The position numbers and the translations under genes were made by a program. A DNA stretch of 64,000 nucleotides from Flavobacterium soyae. Lineage in GTDB: Bacteria; Bacteroidota; Bacteroidia; Flavobacteriales; Flavobacteriaceae. Shown one piece after another: positions 27,479-36,375 of the stretch (position 1 is the stretch's first letter; every line of letters starts with the position of its first letter). The DNA lies in the NCBI RefSeq assembly GCF_021245985.1, contig NZ_JAJQXA010000011.1, positions 62,001 to 126,000 of the forward strand, in the 5' to 3' direction. The notes beneath the pieces are model-generated. The model saw nothing but the letters and a program-made list of their open reading frames with translations, did no database searches and was not told the DNA's origin.

Positions 27479-27560
27479 TATTGTATACTTTCTAATTAAT
27501 TATCGGGTTACAGAATAATATTTGCTCCAATGACAAAAGAATCATTCTGAGAAATTTTAA

Positions 27561-29543
27561 CTACTTTTCTGGATTAATTATAATTGCAAAACCGCCTCCA
27601 GGAGCCATTTGCACTTTCAGTTTACTGGTATTGGTTACTTTAATTATTTCGCGCTTGTAATCTGTTGGATCTTTTTCGGCATTCATCCCGTCTTTAAAAA
27701 TTTCTGCTGTAAAGGCTCCTTTTTCAAGGAAAGATAAATCGAGTTCTATTTCCCTAGCCGACCAATTGGTTAAACCGCCTATAAACCATGTACTGCCTTT
27801 TTTTCTGGCAATGGCGGCATATTCTCCAACTTTTCCATCCAACGCAGCAGTCTCATCAAAAGTGGTAGGAATTTGAGATATAAAAGTCGTGCTTTCCTGC
27901 TCTTTCATATAAGCCGTAGGACTATCGGCCATCATTTGCAGCGGTGCCTCATAAAGAACATACATTCCCAGCTGATGGCATCTTGTGCCTTGGCTCATAG
28001 GCAGGGAATTGCTTGGACGAAAATCTGCTTTTGTCGCATTGCGCATCGCTCCCGGTGTATAATCCATAGGGCCGGCCAGCATTCTTATAAAAGGTATGCT
28101 TGTTTCATAATGCGGCATATCATCATTTGGCGTCCATTTGGCATTTTCCAATCCTTTAACTCCTTCAAAATTTACGATATTAGGATAGGTTCTTTGAATG
28201 CCAGTTGGCTTATACATTCCGTGATAGTCAATAAGAAGTTTGTAAGAAGCTGCTTTTTTAGCAATATTATAAAGAGAATTTACCATTTTTTGATCATCGC
28301 GGTCTATGAAATCTATTTTAAAGCCTTTCACTCCCATATTAGAATACTTGGTAAACGCATCATCTAAAACCTGATTTATAGCATACCATGAAGCCCAAAG
28401 AATGATTCCGACATTTTTTTGTTTTCCGTATTCGATAAGTTCTTTAATGTTCATAGCAGGTGAAATCTTCAAGATATCGGTTTCTTCACTCCATCCCTCG
28501 TCTATCACTACATATTCAATATTGTTTTTAGAAGCAAAATCGATATAATATTTATAAGTCTGCGTATTGATTCCTGCCTTAAAATCGACTTTCGATATAT
28601 TCCAGTCATTCCACCAGTCCCAAGCAACTTTGCCGGGTTTTATCCAGCTTATATCGGAAATCTGTGAAGGTGAAGAAAGTTTTTGAACCATGTCATTATT
28701 CAAGAGATCGCTATCGTTCTCACTTATTATTACTGCCCTCCAAGGAAAACTACGGCTGCCGTTTGTTTCTGCAATGTAACCTTCTCTCTCTGCCACCATA
28801 TAGTTCATTTTATTATAGCCTCCTAAACGCTCCTGTTTTGGGTAATAAGCAAATACCCCCTGCAAACCATATTGTGCCTTAATATTGCGTGTTAAAAACA
28901 TACCCGGATAGTCCTCTAGTTCGGCCTCAATGATAGCCGCTTTTTTTCCATTTCCTAAATCTACAAGAAGCGGAGAAATAGCCAACGTATCTTTGACAAA
29001 TTTAGAAAGCGGAATTTCATCATAAAGTGCTTCAAAAGCAGAAGTGTACATGTCTTTTTCTCTTAAATCGCGAACATAGGGTACAAAAGCTTTATGATCT
29101 TGGCTGAAGTTAAAACTGGCTTCTTCAGATGTAATGACCATTTTTTTATTCTTGTTTGTAAAGAAACGATAAGCTACACCATCATTATAAGCTCTTAATA
29201 TCAAACCAAAATCTCCTTTAAAACTAACAATCAACTGATTGTATTGGTCCACAACCGATTTCTTCTTATAAACAGGCGTTTCAAAAGTAGTGTTAGAAGC
29301 CGATTTTTTAGTGCTTGTAATTTTGGCATTGTTTCCTAAAACCTCTCCGCTGCCCAAGGTTAATGAAATAGCAGAAGGAGCAACGACTTCTGTATCTTTA
29401 TGTTTCACAGACCATCGGATTTTGGTGCCGTTTTCTAAGTCCATCTCAATCTTTCCGTTTGGAGACTTGAGGTGAAGCACTTGCGCCCATCCGCTTACTG
29501 ATAAAAATATAAAAATAACTGCCTGTAATAAAATCCTGTTCAT
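27561..29543 (-). CDS. GH97 alpha-glycosidase, probably retaining (alpha-galactosidase type)
   Basis: GH97 is a Bacteroidota-rich family with inverting alpha-glucosidases (SusB) and retaining alpha-galactosidases. Signal peptide 1-20; N-terminal beta-super-sandwich to ~290; TIM barrel from 'IKPGKVAWDWWNDW' (~302); 'EYVVIDEGWS' (~343-352); 'GVKGFKIDFIDRDDQ' with D411 where retaining members carry the nucleophile; C-terminal beta domain. The D at 411 suggests the retaining type, from memory of family alignments. It is not a usual xyloglucan-locus enzyme, so it may act on a side chain or a companion glycan. It leads the GH97-GH3-GH43 operon. Confidence 0.85.
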   Translation of the reverse strand: MNRILLQAVIFIFLSVSGWAQVLHLKSPNGKIEMDLENGTKIRWSVKHKDTEVVAPSAISLTLGSGEVLGNNAKITSTKKSASNTTFETPVYKKKSVVDQYNQLIVSFKGDFGLILRAYNDGVAYRFFTNKNKKMVITSEEASFNFSQDHKAFVPYVRDLREKDMYTSAFEALYDEIPLSKFVKDTLAISPLLVDLGNGKKAAIIEAELEDYPGMFLTRNIKAQYGLQGVFAYYPKQERLGGYNKMNYMVAEREGYIAETNGSRSFPWRAVIISENDSDLLNNDMVQKLSSPSQISDISWIKPGKVAWDWWNDWNISKVDFKAGINTQTYKYYIDFASKNNIEYVVIDEGWSEETDILKISPAMNIKELIEYGKQKNVGIILWASWYAINQVLDDAFTKYSNMGVKGFKIDFIDRDDQKMVNSLYNIAKKAASYKLLIDYHGMYKPTGIQRTYPNIVNFEGVKGLENAKWTPNDDMPHYETSIPFIRMLAGPMDYTPGAMRNATKADFRPSNSLPMSQGTRCHQLGMYVLYEAPLQMMADSPTAYMKEQESTTFISQIPTTFDETAALDGKVGEYAAIARKKGSTWFIGGLTNWSAREIELDLSFLEKGAFTAEIFKDGMNAEKDPTDYKREIIKVTNTSKLKVQMAPGGGFAIIINPEK

Positions 29544-29752
29544 TTGATGTGTTGGTTATTGTAATTAGTAATTATAAGTTTTCGGCATATTTTGAAAAAA
29601 ACGTTAAAAAGTTCGCGTATGCGTTGTGTCTTTTTAGAAGGCTGTTTTTGGCATCCAACTGCATCAATTAATATTGGTGCTTTTTGAATTATAGTTTCAA
29701 AGTTTTTTTTCAACGGCAAATTTGACAAGAAAAAATATCTCAATAAGGTACG

Positions 29753-29798
29753 CTTTGTATTAAAAAAGGGCAATAATTGTTATAATCATCATATTTTA
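29753..29798 (-). promoter_or_regulatory. shared glycan-operon promoter element, copy upstream of GH97
   Basis: Read on the minus strand, 'AATATGATGATTATAACAAT', then 'TATTGCCCTTTTTTAATACA'. It aligns over ~45 bp with 35623-35667 and lies ~210 bp before the GH97 start. A likely HTCS-responsive operator/promoter. Confidence 0.55.
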
Positions 29799-29889
29799 AA
29801 AGCATAAGGATGAATCTGCTCTATGACTTTCCAAAAAAGATCCTGCTGCAAAAAACAGATAGTGGCTTTGAAACTAAATATATCTTCTT

Positions 29890-30060
29890 TTAATTGATTA
29901 GACCTTTTGCTTTGAGCCATCTGCCGCATGCCAGACTCCAATCAGATTCTGTTCCGCCAGATTTGCCAAGTCCTTAACCGTGCCCTCCTTTTTTGCAGCT
30001 ATGGAGTTCACAAGGAATCTTATATTTCTTTAGAGCAAGTGCATATTCCATAGAAAGTCC
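29890..30060 (-). pseudogene. remnant of an alpha/beta-hydrolase esterase (C-terminal end)
   Basis: The minus-strand frame reads 'GLSMEYALALKKYKIPCELH', then 'SCKKGGHG', an in-frame TAA at 29974-29976, 'GLGKSGGTESDWSLACGRW', and 'LKAKGLIN' before the stop. 'KGGHGxGLG' is the catalytic-His region of acetyl-esterase-type alpha/beta hydrolases, and 'W...C..WL...G' their C-terminus. The first ~200 codons are absent. It lies between GH74 and GH97, so it was once part of this locus. Confidence 0.62.
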
Positions 30061-30097
30061 TAACAGAAGCTATTCTCCTATTAGGACTTCTATCAAT

Positions 30098-32938
30098 CTA
30101 TCTGGCTTTTTTAATCATTTTAAATGATTGGAGAACATTACCTCCAATTCCTTCTATCTGCACAATATAAAATCCAGCCCCAAGTGTGCTTCCCATTGAT
30201 AACTGGTCTGGGTCTGAAACCTGCAGAGACTCAACATTTTTACCATTGATATCAAAAATATGCACACGTATAGGTTCAGTATAATTATTTATTTCAATTT
30301 TAAAACTGCTCGTAAATGGATTTGGAGAACAGATTACACTAAAATTTTGCTCTTCTAAACTTTCTGTATTAGCACTCAGCTTTAGTAGTGCACCAGATAC
30401 TGCATTTAGAGACCATTGCTGGTTATAGCTTGAGCTGACACTCCACTGACTTAAATCTGCTCCATTAGCTGCATTTCCTAAACCATCCAAGTACATTCCG
30501 GTTGCCTTATTTTTAAATTTGAAATAACCCGAACCGGCATCTTCCTGTATCCATTTCTGTGCTTCACTTCCACTATAGCCCCATTGTCCTGCCACCGATG
30601 GATTTGCTATTCTACTCATTCCGTCGATATACAATCCAGTAGCTCTGTTTTTAATCATAACCTCATTACCACTATACTCGAGAGACCATTGTTGAGCACT
30701 GCTTCCACTGTAGTTCCACTGCCCAGCGTTACTTCCTTGTGTAGTTCTGCTCATTCCGTCCATCAATAATCCAGTACTTCTATTTGCAATGGTATAATAG
30801 GCTGCGCTTTCAGCAATATCATCCCCATAAACAATCCCTCTTCCAACTGTACTCATGTAAACACGTCCGTAGATATTCATGTCTCCCACTATGAAGTTTC
30901 CATTCCCGGTACCTCCATACTCATGGGCATCATCGTTAACACGAGTCCAGTTACTGCCTTGATCAACAGAACGAAAAACTCCCGTAACACCGCTCACAGT
31001 ACCCCATATATAAATTGTTGGATAAGAAGTGCCAGTTTTCATTTTGCCGATTCCGATTGCTGAAGCAGCACTTACAGTTGTTGAAGGCGCGGTAAAGGTG
31101 GCTCCGCCATCAACAGACCTAATCAGTCCACCAGAATTCTTAGCGATCCACAAGTGTCCCGAATACCCAGGAACTGTTCTAATTAGGCTGGATCCTCCTG
31201 CTCCAACGTTAGAAGCAGTATTGAAAGTGGCACCTCCGTCTGTACTTACTTTTAAATCTCCGTTACCTCTATTGTAGGCATAAAATTTATTGTTCGTAAC
31301 TGCATCAGATACTGCAATCGTGTTAAAATTAATTCCTGTTACGGTCGTCCAGCTAGCACCATTATTGGTAGAACGGTATAATGAGCTGGAAGATTCTGGA
31401 CAATGCAAAATGGTTGCTCCGTCATAAGAAAGTGCTACCGTTCCGCGTGGTCCTGCTAAGGTTGCGGATGTCTGTATCCAGTCAGTACCCTGATTGTTTG
31501 AATAGTACATTTTCTCACCAAGTCTGACAATTTTATTAGTATTTCCTGATGCATAGGCAAGCCCTGATGTGGTTCCCATTGTGGGCTTATATTGCGGCGC
31601 ATATACCGAAACATCGCTATGTTTAAATCCATCATAATCTCCAATGACACTCATTAAAGCCCCTCCAGGAATGCTGATTAAATTCAGCGGCACGCTCTCT
31701 TCAAGGCCAATAGCATCGAACTTCCACGAGGTCTTTGAAGCGTTGAGATCATCACAGGTAAAAATACCATTTCCCGATATTATACTTGCCTGATTGGTGT
31801 TAAACGGATTAAACTTGATATCACCAGTCCAGTGGATGGATGCTGATGATCCTGAAATCCAGGTACAGCCGTTATCTAATACATTGATTCCCGAATTTCC
31901 AACCAGATCCCTCCATGACACCCCGCCATTGGTACTTAAAAAAAAGCGGTCTGCATAAATTATCCTGCCCTCCGCATTAGTATACTGCGCCATATAGGTA
32001 TTCATAGATGAGGCTATAAGACGCTGCGGATTGGAAGGATCAACATCGATCCCGCCAAAAGAACCCGAAAAACCTGATGGTGTAATATTCGTTAGAATCC
32101 CTGCATTTGAAAGCTTCCAAATCTGTCCTGAAGAGGCATTCCAAGGCCCTTCTTTATCGGCATAAGTGATTAGTAAAGCCCTGTTTGAATCCAGCACTGC
32201 ACGCTGAGGCATATAATTTATTGTTGCTCCCGAAACAGCAGTCCAGGTATTTCCAGCATCCGAACTTTTATAAAGATTAGACGCTCCAGTTCTGGAAACG
32301 CCAGCATAAATAGTCTGGGTGATGCCTCCAGAAACCGATGCAGAATCAAAAATTACAAAACAGATTCCGTTATCATTTGCTGTTGCCGTAACCGGAAATG
32401 ACGATACCTTAGACCAAGTCGAACCGCCATTAGTGCTTTTAAACAATCCATCACGTCTGGTTCCACAGAAAAGCACATTAGAATTGTTGGGATCTACAGC
32501 CAATCGCTCGCCATTAGATCTTCCCATACCGTTTCCATGTGCCTTAAATTGTGAGGTTACTATAGTTTCAGTGAAATTAGCACCTCTGTCGGTTGATTTT
32601 AAAATCGCTGTTTTCTGATTATTAAAATAATCGGTTCCCGCCAGCATATAAACCACATTATTATTCTGAGGGTCGATAGCCAACGATTCTACGCCCTGAT
32701 ATCCCAGCTGGTCAACACTGGTCCAGTCCAGCAATGGTACCCATCTGTTTGCCGATGCATCCCATCGATAGGCTCCTCCCACATCAGTACGGGCATATTT
32801 TAAATTAACATCCGTTTTACTAGGAATAATACCTGTAACAAAACCTGCACCCCCAATCTGAACATTTTTCCAAACGCTCTGGGCCTGGGAAACGAAAACC
32901 GATAAAATTAATACATATAATAAGTAAGCTTTTTTCAT
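30098..32938 (-). CDS. GH74 xyloglucanase with ricin-like lectin and T9SS sorting domain
   Basis: GH74 endo-xyloglucanases use two seven-bladed propellers with inverting catalysis. Signal peptide 1-20; propeller Asp D52 in 'RTDVGGAYRWD' and the second-propeller Asp of 'IGDYDGFKH' (434-436) are present, with many 'STNGGSTW' Asp-box-like repeats. Residues ~740-868 hold three QxW-type units ('GQWNYSGSSAQQWSL'), i.e. a ricin B-like carbohydrate-binding domain. The last ~75 residues ('SPNPFTSSFKIEI', 'IFDINGKNVESL', 'GFYIVQIE') are a type A T9SS sorting domain, so the enzyme is exported to the cell surface or medium. It would make the first cuts in xyloglucan. Confidence 0.93.
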   Translation of the reverse strand: MKKAYLLYVLILSVFVSQAQSVWKNVQIGGAGFVTGIIPSKTDVNLKYARTDVGGAYRWDASANRWVPLLDWTSVDQLGYQGVESLAIDPQNNNVVYMLAGTDYFNNQKTAILKSTDRGANFTETIVTSQFKAHGNGMGRSNGERLAVDPNNSNVLFCGTRRDGLFKSTNGGSTWSKVSSFPVTATANDNGICFVIFDSASVSGGITQTIYAGVSRTGASNLYKSSDAGNTWTAVSGATINYMPQRAVLDSNRALLITYADKEGPWNASSGQIWKLSNAGILTNITPSGFSGSFGGIDVDPSNPQRLIASSMNTYMAQYTNAEGRIIYADRFFLSTNGGVSWRDLVGNSGINVLDNGCTWISGSSASIHWTGDIKFNPFNTNQASIISGNGIFTCDDLNASKTSWKFDAIGLEESVPLNLISIPGGALMSVIGDYDGFKHSDVSVYAPQYKPTMGTTSGLAYASGNTNKIVRLGEKMYYSNNQGTDWIQTSATLAGPRGTVALSYDGATILHCPESSSSLYRSTNNGASWTTVTGINFNTIAVSDAVTNNKFYAYNRGNGDLKVSTDGGATFNTASNVGAGGSSLIRTVPGYSGHLWIAKNSGGLIRSVDGGATFTAPSTTVSAASAIGIGKMKTGTSYPTIYIWGTVSGVTGVFRSVDQGSNWTRVNDDAHEYGGTGNGNFIVGDMNIYGRVYMSTVGRGIVYGDDIAESAAYYTIANRSTGLLMDGMSRTTQGSNAGQWNYSGSSAQQWSLEYSGNEVMIKNRATGLYIDGMSRIANPSVAGQWGYSGSEAQKWIQEDAGSGYFKFKNKATGMYLDGLGNAANGADLSQWSVSSSYNQQWSLNAVSGALLKLSANTESLEEQNFSVICSPNPFTSSFKIEINNYTEPIRVHIFDINGKNVESLQVSDPDQLSMGSTLGAGFYIVQIEGIGGNVLQSFKMIKKAR

Positions 32939-33038
32939 CTTGATTTGTTTTTAAAAGTTTAAACTATTATCATCCTTACAATCTATTCTTACCTGAGCCA
33001 ATGCTTCTAAGTTATGAGCACTTTGACAATGATAAGAG

Positions 33039-33061
33039 CTGCCGCACAAGAAATGCGGCAG
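33039..33061 (-). repeat. GC-rich hairpin between GH5 and GH74
   Basis: A perfect 8-bp stem CTGCCGCA/TGCGGCAG (33039-33046 with 33054-33061), 7-nt loop, in the 149-bp gap between the two endo-xyloglucanase genes. It has no T run, so mRNA processing or attenuation is as likely as termination. Confidence 0.4.
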
Positions 33062-33087
33062 TATGCTTTACAAATTCTTTGTGATTC

Positions 33088-34551
33088 TTATTTAATACCT
33101 TCTTTCAACGCAGTAACCATAGCCTGATCCCGTATTGAATTATTTTTTCTGTCTATTACATTTCCAACTTCCCAATAGAACGGCACTACACCATTGATCT
33201 TACACTGTCTTGTCACAAAAGTAGTCCAGTAATCCACCGATTTGTTATGCAGCTCTACATCCTTGGGCTGGTGTTTTCCATTTACCGTGCGTCTCATTGC
33301 CGCATATTCTCCCAATACAACAGGAATTCCTTTACTGACAAACTTATCTTTGAGTTTTCGGAACGATTCTAAGATGGCATCTTCCTCCCCATAGGTAGGA
33401 TTTCGGTCTGGTTCAAGAGTGGAATGATTACCTGAACCCCAATAGAAAACCATTTTTCCCCAGCTGACATCTTCATCCAGAAAACAGAACTGGGATGGTG
33501 TGTATTCGTGAACCTCTACCATAAGCCGGTTAGGTACAGGATCATAAGGAATTTTGTTCATCAGTTCATAAGAAAGTCCCGCATTGGTAGACGGCCCCTG
33601 AACCACTAATGTTCTATAACTGTTCTTTCCTCCTGTTTCGCGAACTGCTTTTATAAAAGTCTCATGATAGCTGTTTAGAATTTCCATTTCCTGAACATCG
33701 TCTGCTGGTGGTTCATTAGACCCAGCAAAAATCAGATGTTCATCAAAATCCCTCATCGTGGTGGCAATCTGTTCCCAAAGCGCTTTCTGCTTTGCATTTG
33801 TCACTTCCTTTTTTGCCTGAGTGATGTTTTCGTCCAGCCATCCACCGTCCCAGTGAATATTGAGTATCACATACATATCGTTGTTCACACAGTACTGCAC
33901 TACATCCTTTACCCTGCTGAGCCATGCCTGGTCAATTTTCATTTTGGAAGCATCACTTAGGTAGCCGTTAACCCAGGAACAGGGAATTCTAACTGCAGTA
34001 AAACCACTATTTTTTAAAAATTTTATATAATCTTCAGTGATCTTTTCATTCCCCCAAGCAGTTTCACCGCCAAGCGCTTCCATAGTATTGCCGATATTAA
34101 TTCCTAAAGTCATTTTGGCAGCCAGTACTGAAGCCGTGCTGCCCATTCCAGCAGCGTCTGGAGCTTTGGGAGATGTGTTGTAGCTGGGATATAAATTGGC
34201 AGTCTGTGTTATTGTGATGAGCCTGGCTTGTCCGTTATCCGCTGTGACGGTCAGCACAGCCGAACGGCTGAACCCGCTGTTGTTAACAGAGGCAGTGAAT
34301 GCTGTTTTCTCTGTGCCTTGAATCCCGCTTGATTTACTTAACTGCAGCCAGGATGAGGCAGAATTTGTTATGGTCCATTTACTGTTTGCCGCAATGGTAA
34401 TTGGTTCAGATATTCCACCATCGGGCATAAAAGAGACTGATTGGACCGAAACTGTTAAATAGGGTTCCTCTTCTGCACTTTTGGAGCAGCATAGGAAGGA
34501 TGCGCTGACAATAAAGAGCAACAGCATCTGATACAAAAATTTGTGTTTCAT
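33088..34551 (-). CDS. GH5 endo-xyloglucanase lipoprotein with BACON domain (GH5_4-like)
   Basis: A retaining endo-glucanase. The lipobox ends 'SFLCC', giving a lipoprotein. A BACON domain at ~33-118 ('FMPDGGISEPITIAANSKW', 'VTADNGQARLITITQTA') precedes the catalytic barrel. Acid/base E280 in 'FAGSNEPP' and nucleophile E415 in 'VVLGEYAAM' are intact, with 'NIHWDGGW' as in GH5_4. BACON-GH5_4 is the architecture of the key surface endo-xyloglucanase of the B. ovatus xyloglucan locus. It follows directly after the surface-binding-protein remnant, the same order as in intact loci. Confidence 0.92.
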   Translation of the reverse strand: MKHKFLYQMLLLFIVSASFLCCSKSAEEEPYLTVSVQSVSFMPDGGISEPITIAANSKWTITNSASSWLQLSKSSGIQGTEKTAFTASVNNSGFSRSAVLTVTADNGQARLITITQTANLYPSYNTSPKAPDAAGMGSTASVLAAKMTLGINIGNTMEALGGETAWGNEKITEDYIKFLKNSGFTAVRIPCSWVNGYLSDASKMKIDQAWLSRVKDVVQYCVNNDMYVILNIHWDGGWLDENITQAKKEVTNAKQKALWEQIATTMRDFDEHLIFAGSNEPPADDVQEMEILNSYHETFIKAVRETGGKNSYRTLVVQGPSTNAGLSYELMNKIPYDPVPNRLMVEVHEYTPSQFCFLDEDVSWGKMVFYWGSGNHSTLEPDRNPTYGEEDAILESFRKLKDKFVSKGIPVVLGEYAAMRRTVNGKHQPKDVELHNKSVDYWTTFVTRQCKINGVVPFYWEVGNVIDRKNNSIRDQAMVTALKEGIK

Positions 34552-34640
34552 TTGAATTGTTTTAAGGATTAAGGGTTACAATCAAAACTGCGGACACAGC
34601 TGTGCTGGCATCAAAGTCCCGCAGTGAGATTCTTATTTTT

Positions 34641-35222
34641 TTAATTCTGACCTGTCTTATCAAGGATCTTCACCACCATGATATTATCAACTGCAGCTCT
34701 GAAATCCCCAGGTGCTGCGGTAACGACATCATTAATAACAAAGAATTTTATGCCTCCTGTATATGAACTGCCAACTAGTTCTGTTAAGCTTGCTGCGGAA
34801 TCGCTTTTTCTATCCTTATTGTCCTTTTTAATGCGGAACTCTATTAAAGGAATTGTCACGGTGGTCCATTTCGCTTCAGCAGTTATACCTTTGCTTCCAG
34901 AAGTTTTCCACGACTCATATCTCACTAAATACATCCAATTATAATCCTTTACGATAAAAATAAAACTGCCTTTCCAAGTTCCTGCAATGTTAATTTCAAA
35001 TTTTAAGGCAAACTGGCTAAGATCCAATTTTAAGGCATCGGGCTGGATTCAGTGCTGAGCTAGCTCAATATTAATGCATTGTCCATTTTCTCACCCCGAA
35101 TCGTTTCCTGCGCTTAGTACCCCTGGGTTTAAAATAGGATATACGCCTCTACTGTCTGGAAAATCAGGATCACTGTCACTGGTCAGCAGGCTTAAAATGA
35201 TATTTTTATAAATTGCCTTCAT
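34641..35222 (-). pseudogene. remnant of a surface glycan-binding protein (SGBP-B-like), possibly fused to SusD debris
   Basis: The reading frame from an ATG at 35222 begins 'MKAIYKNIILSLLTSDSD', a truncated signal peptide, and stops after 'LNPGVLSAGNDSG'. After a second stop it continues as a 128-codon open stretch from 35027: 'FALKFEINIAGTWKGSFIFI', 'WTTVTIPLIEF', 'SAASLTELVGSSYTGGIKFF', ending 'DNIMVVKILDK'. The latter matches the C-terminal xyloglucan-binding domain of SGBP-B-type proteins. An intact protein would be ~450 residues. The start resembles SusD or SGBP leaders, so a deletion may have joined two genes. Confidence 0.7.
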
Positions 35223-35223
35223 A

Positions 35224-35550
35224 TTATTTCTTTTCATTTTTTACTTTGGTTAATCCTGCATTAATTCCAAATGTAAATGTTCGGAACTGAGGATAAAAAC
35301 CATTATCAATTCCCGCCTGCAAAGAGTTCCATGAACCGACCTCAGAATCCATACCTTTATAGCTTGTAATCGGAAAAGGATTGCTGACATTCACATACAG
35401 CCATAGTGACACTATAGGCAATTTTTGAATCAGTTCACTAGAAAAAGAATAGTCTAAAGTCATCTTTTATAGAGCCGTTCTCTACATAGCGGTCAGAAAA
35501 ACCATTATTTCTGTTACTATTATTGTTTTTTAACCCCATTATGGATGTCT
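35224..35550 (-). pseudogene. SusC-type TonB-dependent transporter, 3' remnant
   Basis: The last 79 codons ('LIQKLPIVSLWLYVNVSNPF', 'YKGMDSEVGSWNSLQAGIDN', 'FTFGINAGL') are the unmistakable C-terminal barrel strands of a SusC-family transporter. Upstream a +1-shifted frame reads 'NNNSNRNNGFSDRYVENGSI', the strand normally just before, so there is a frameshift near 35465. The remaining ~900 residues (plug and most of the barrel) are missing. The stop overlaps the start region of the SGBP remnant, leaving no room for a SusD gene. Confidence 0.85.
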
Positions 35551-35622
35551 AGTTTATCACTTCAGAAAATCCACAGAGACTCGAAGCAAATTAACAATAA
35601 AACCCAGCCAAACTAAGGATCT

Positions 35623-35667
35623 GTTTGTATTAAAATAAGGGTCTAATTGTAACTATTATCATATTTA
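35623..35667 (-). promoter_or_regulatory. shared glycan-operon promoter element, copy upstream of the SusC remnant
   Basis: Read on the minus strand, 'AATATGATAATAGTTACAAT', then 'TAGACCCTTATTTTAATACA'. It aligns with 29753-29798. It is now only ~75 bp from the SusC fragment because the gene body is deleted, and may still drive the GH5/GH74 genes. Confidence 0.55.
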
Positions 35668-36132
35668 TAATAAAAAAAGACTGATATTTATTTTATTAAA
35701 ACATTTAATATCATAATTTTTTATGATATTATCAACCGCATATTATTAAAAAATTAAACCATGCAGTGGGTCATTATGGACATTCTGAACAAAGTGAACA
35801 CCTAATTCTTTAAAATATAAAAACAATTCAAATAACTATAAAATGATAAAGCTGACCATTTTATAAGAGCAGGTGTCAGAAAAGTTGATAAACAAAAACT
35901 TAAATCCCATAAATAAAAAAAGATAGAAAAAAGTATGATTTTAGAAAAACAGATTGAAGTTTGTAAGGAAGAAAAACAGCAACAATGACTGAACTACAAA
36001 GAATTAAAATATCTTTAAAATCTTAATAAGTTTAGGTACTGCCAAAAACCAAGAAGAACTAGGAAAACTGCTTGGGGATAATTCATGTTTTATTTTTTAA
36101 ACACAAACAACACATTATAATATAAAAAAAAG
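35668..36132. other. AT-rich intergenic region with a perfect hairpin
   Basis: No gene seen. At 35707-35730 there is a 10-bp perfect stem AATATCATAA/TTATGATATT with a TTTT loop. The region forms the right-hand border of the xyloglucan locus. Confidence 0.4.
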
Positions 36133-36375
36133 TTAGTTTATACTGTTTATATTTAAGGAAATTTCGTCAGTATTTGAATTTAGAACCACCCAGTTTATAT
36201 CATTAAGCAATATCAAAGCTTCTAAAATCATTGCTTGGTTTCTTCTTTCATCTGATAAATAAAAATCAGGTGTAACAACATTAGTCAATTTCAATTCAAC
36301 TAAAGTATAACTCATATTATAATTTTGTGTGAGAATTTTAAGTATCTTAACAAGAATATTAAAAGATGTATTCAT
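36133..36375 (-). CDS. small hypothetical protein, 80 residues
   Basis: No recognised family. The sequence is balanced, with helix-forming N-terminal and C-terminal segments and a central 'VELKLTNVVTPDFYLSDERR', and shows no signal peptide or membrane helix. An alternative start is Met21. It stands alone in a gene-poor 1.4-kb stretch, so it could be a chance ORF. Confidence 0.35.
   Translation of the reverse strand: MNTSFNILVKILKILTQNYNMSYTLVELKLTNVVTPDFYLSDERRNQAMILEALILLNDINWVVLNSNTDEISLNINSIN

Noticed and set aside
29540..29773. 77-codon minus-strand ORF just upstream of GH97
   Set aside because: Its end overlaps the GH97 start and the sequence has no family-like or secretion features; it is more likely the 5' untranslated region downstream of the promoter element.
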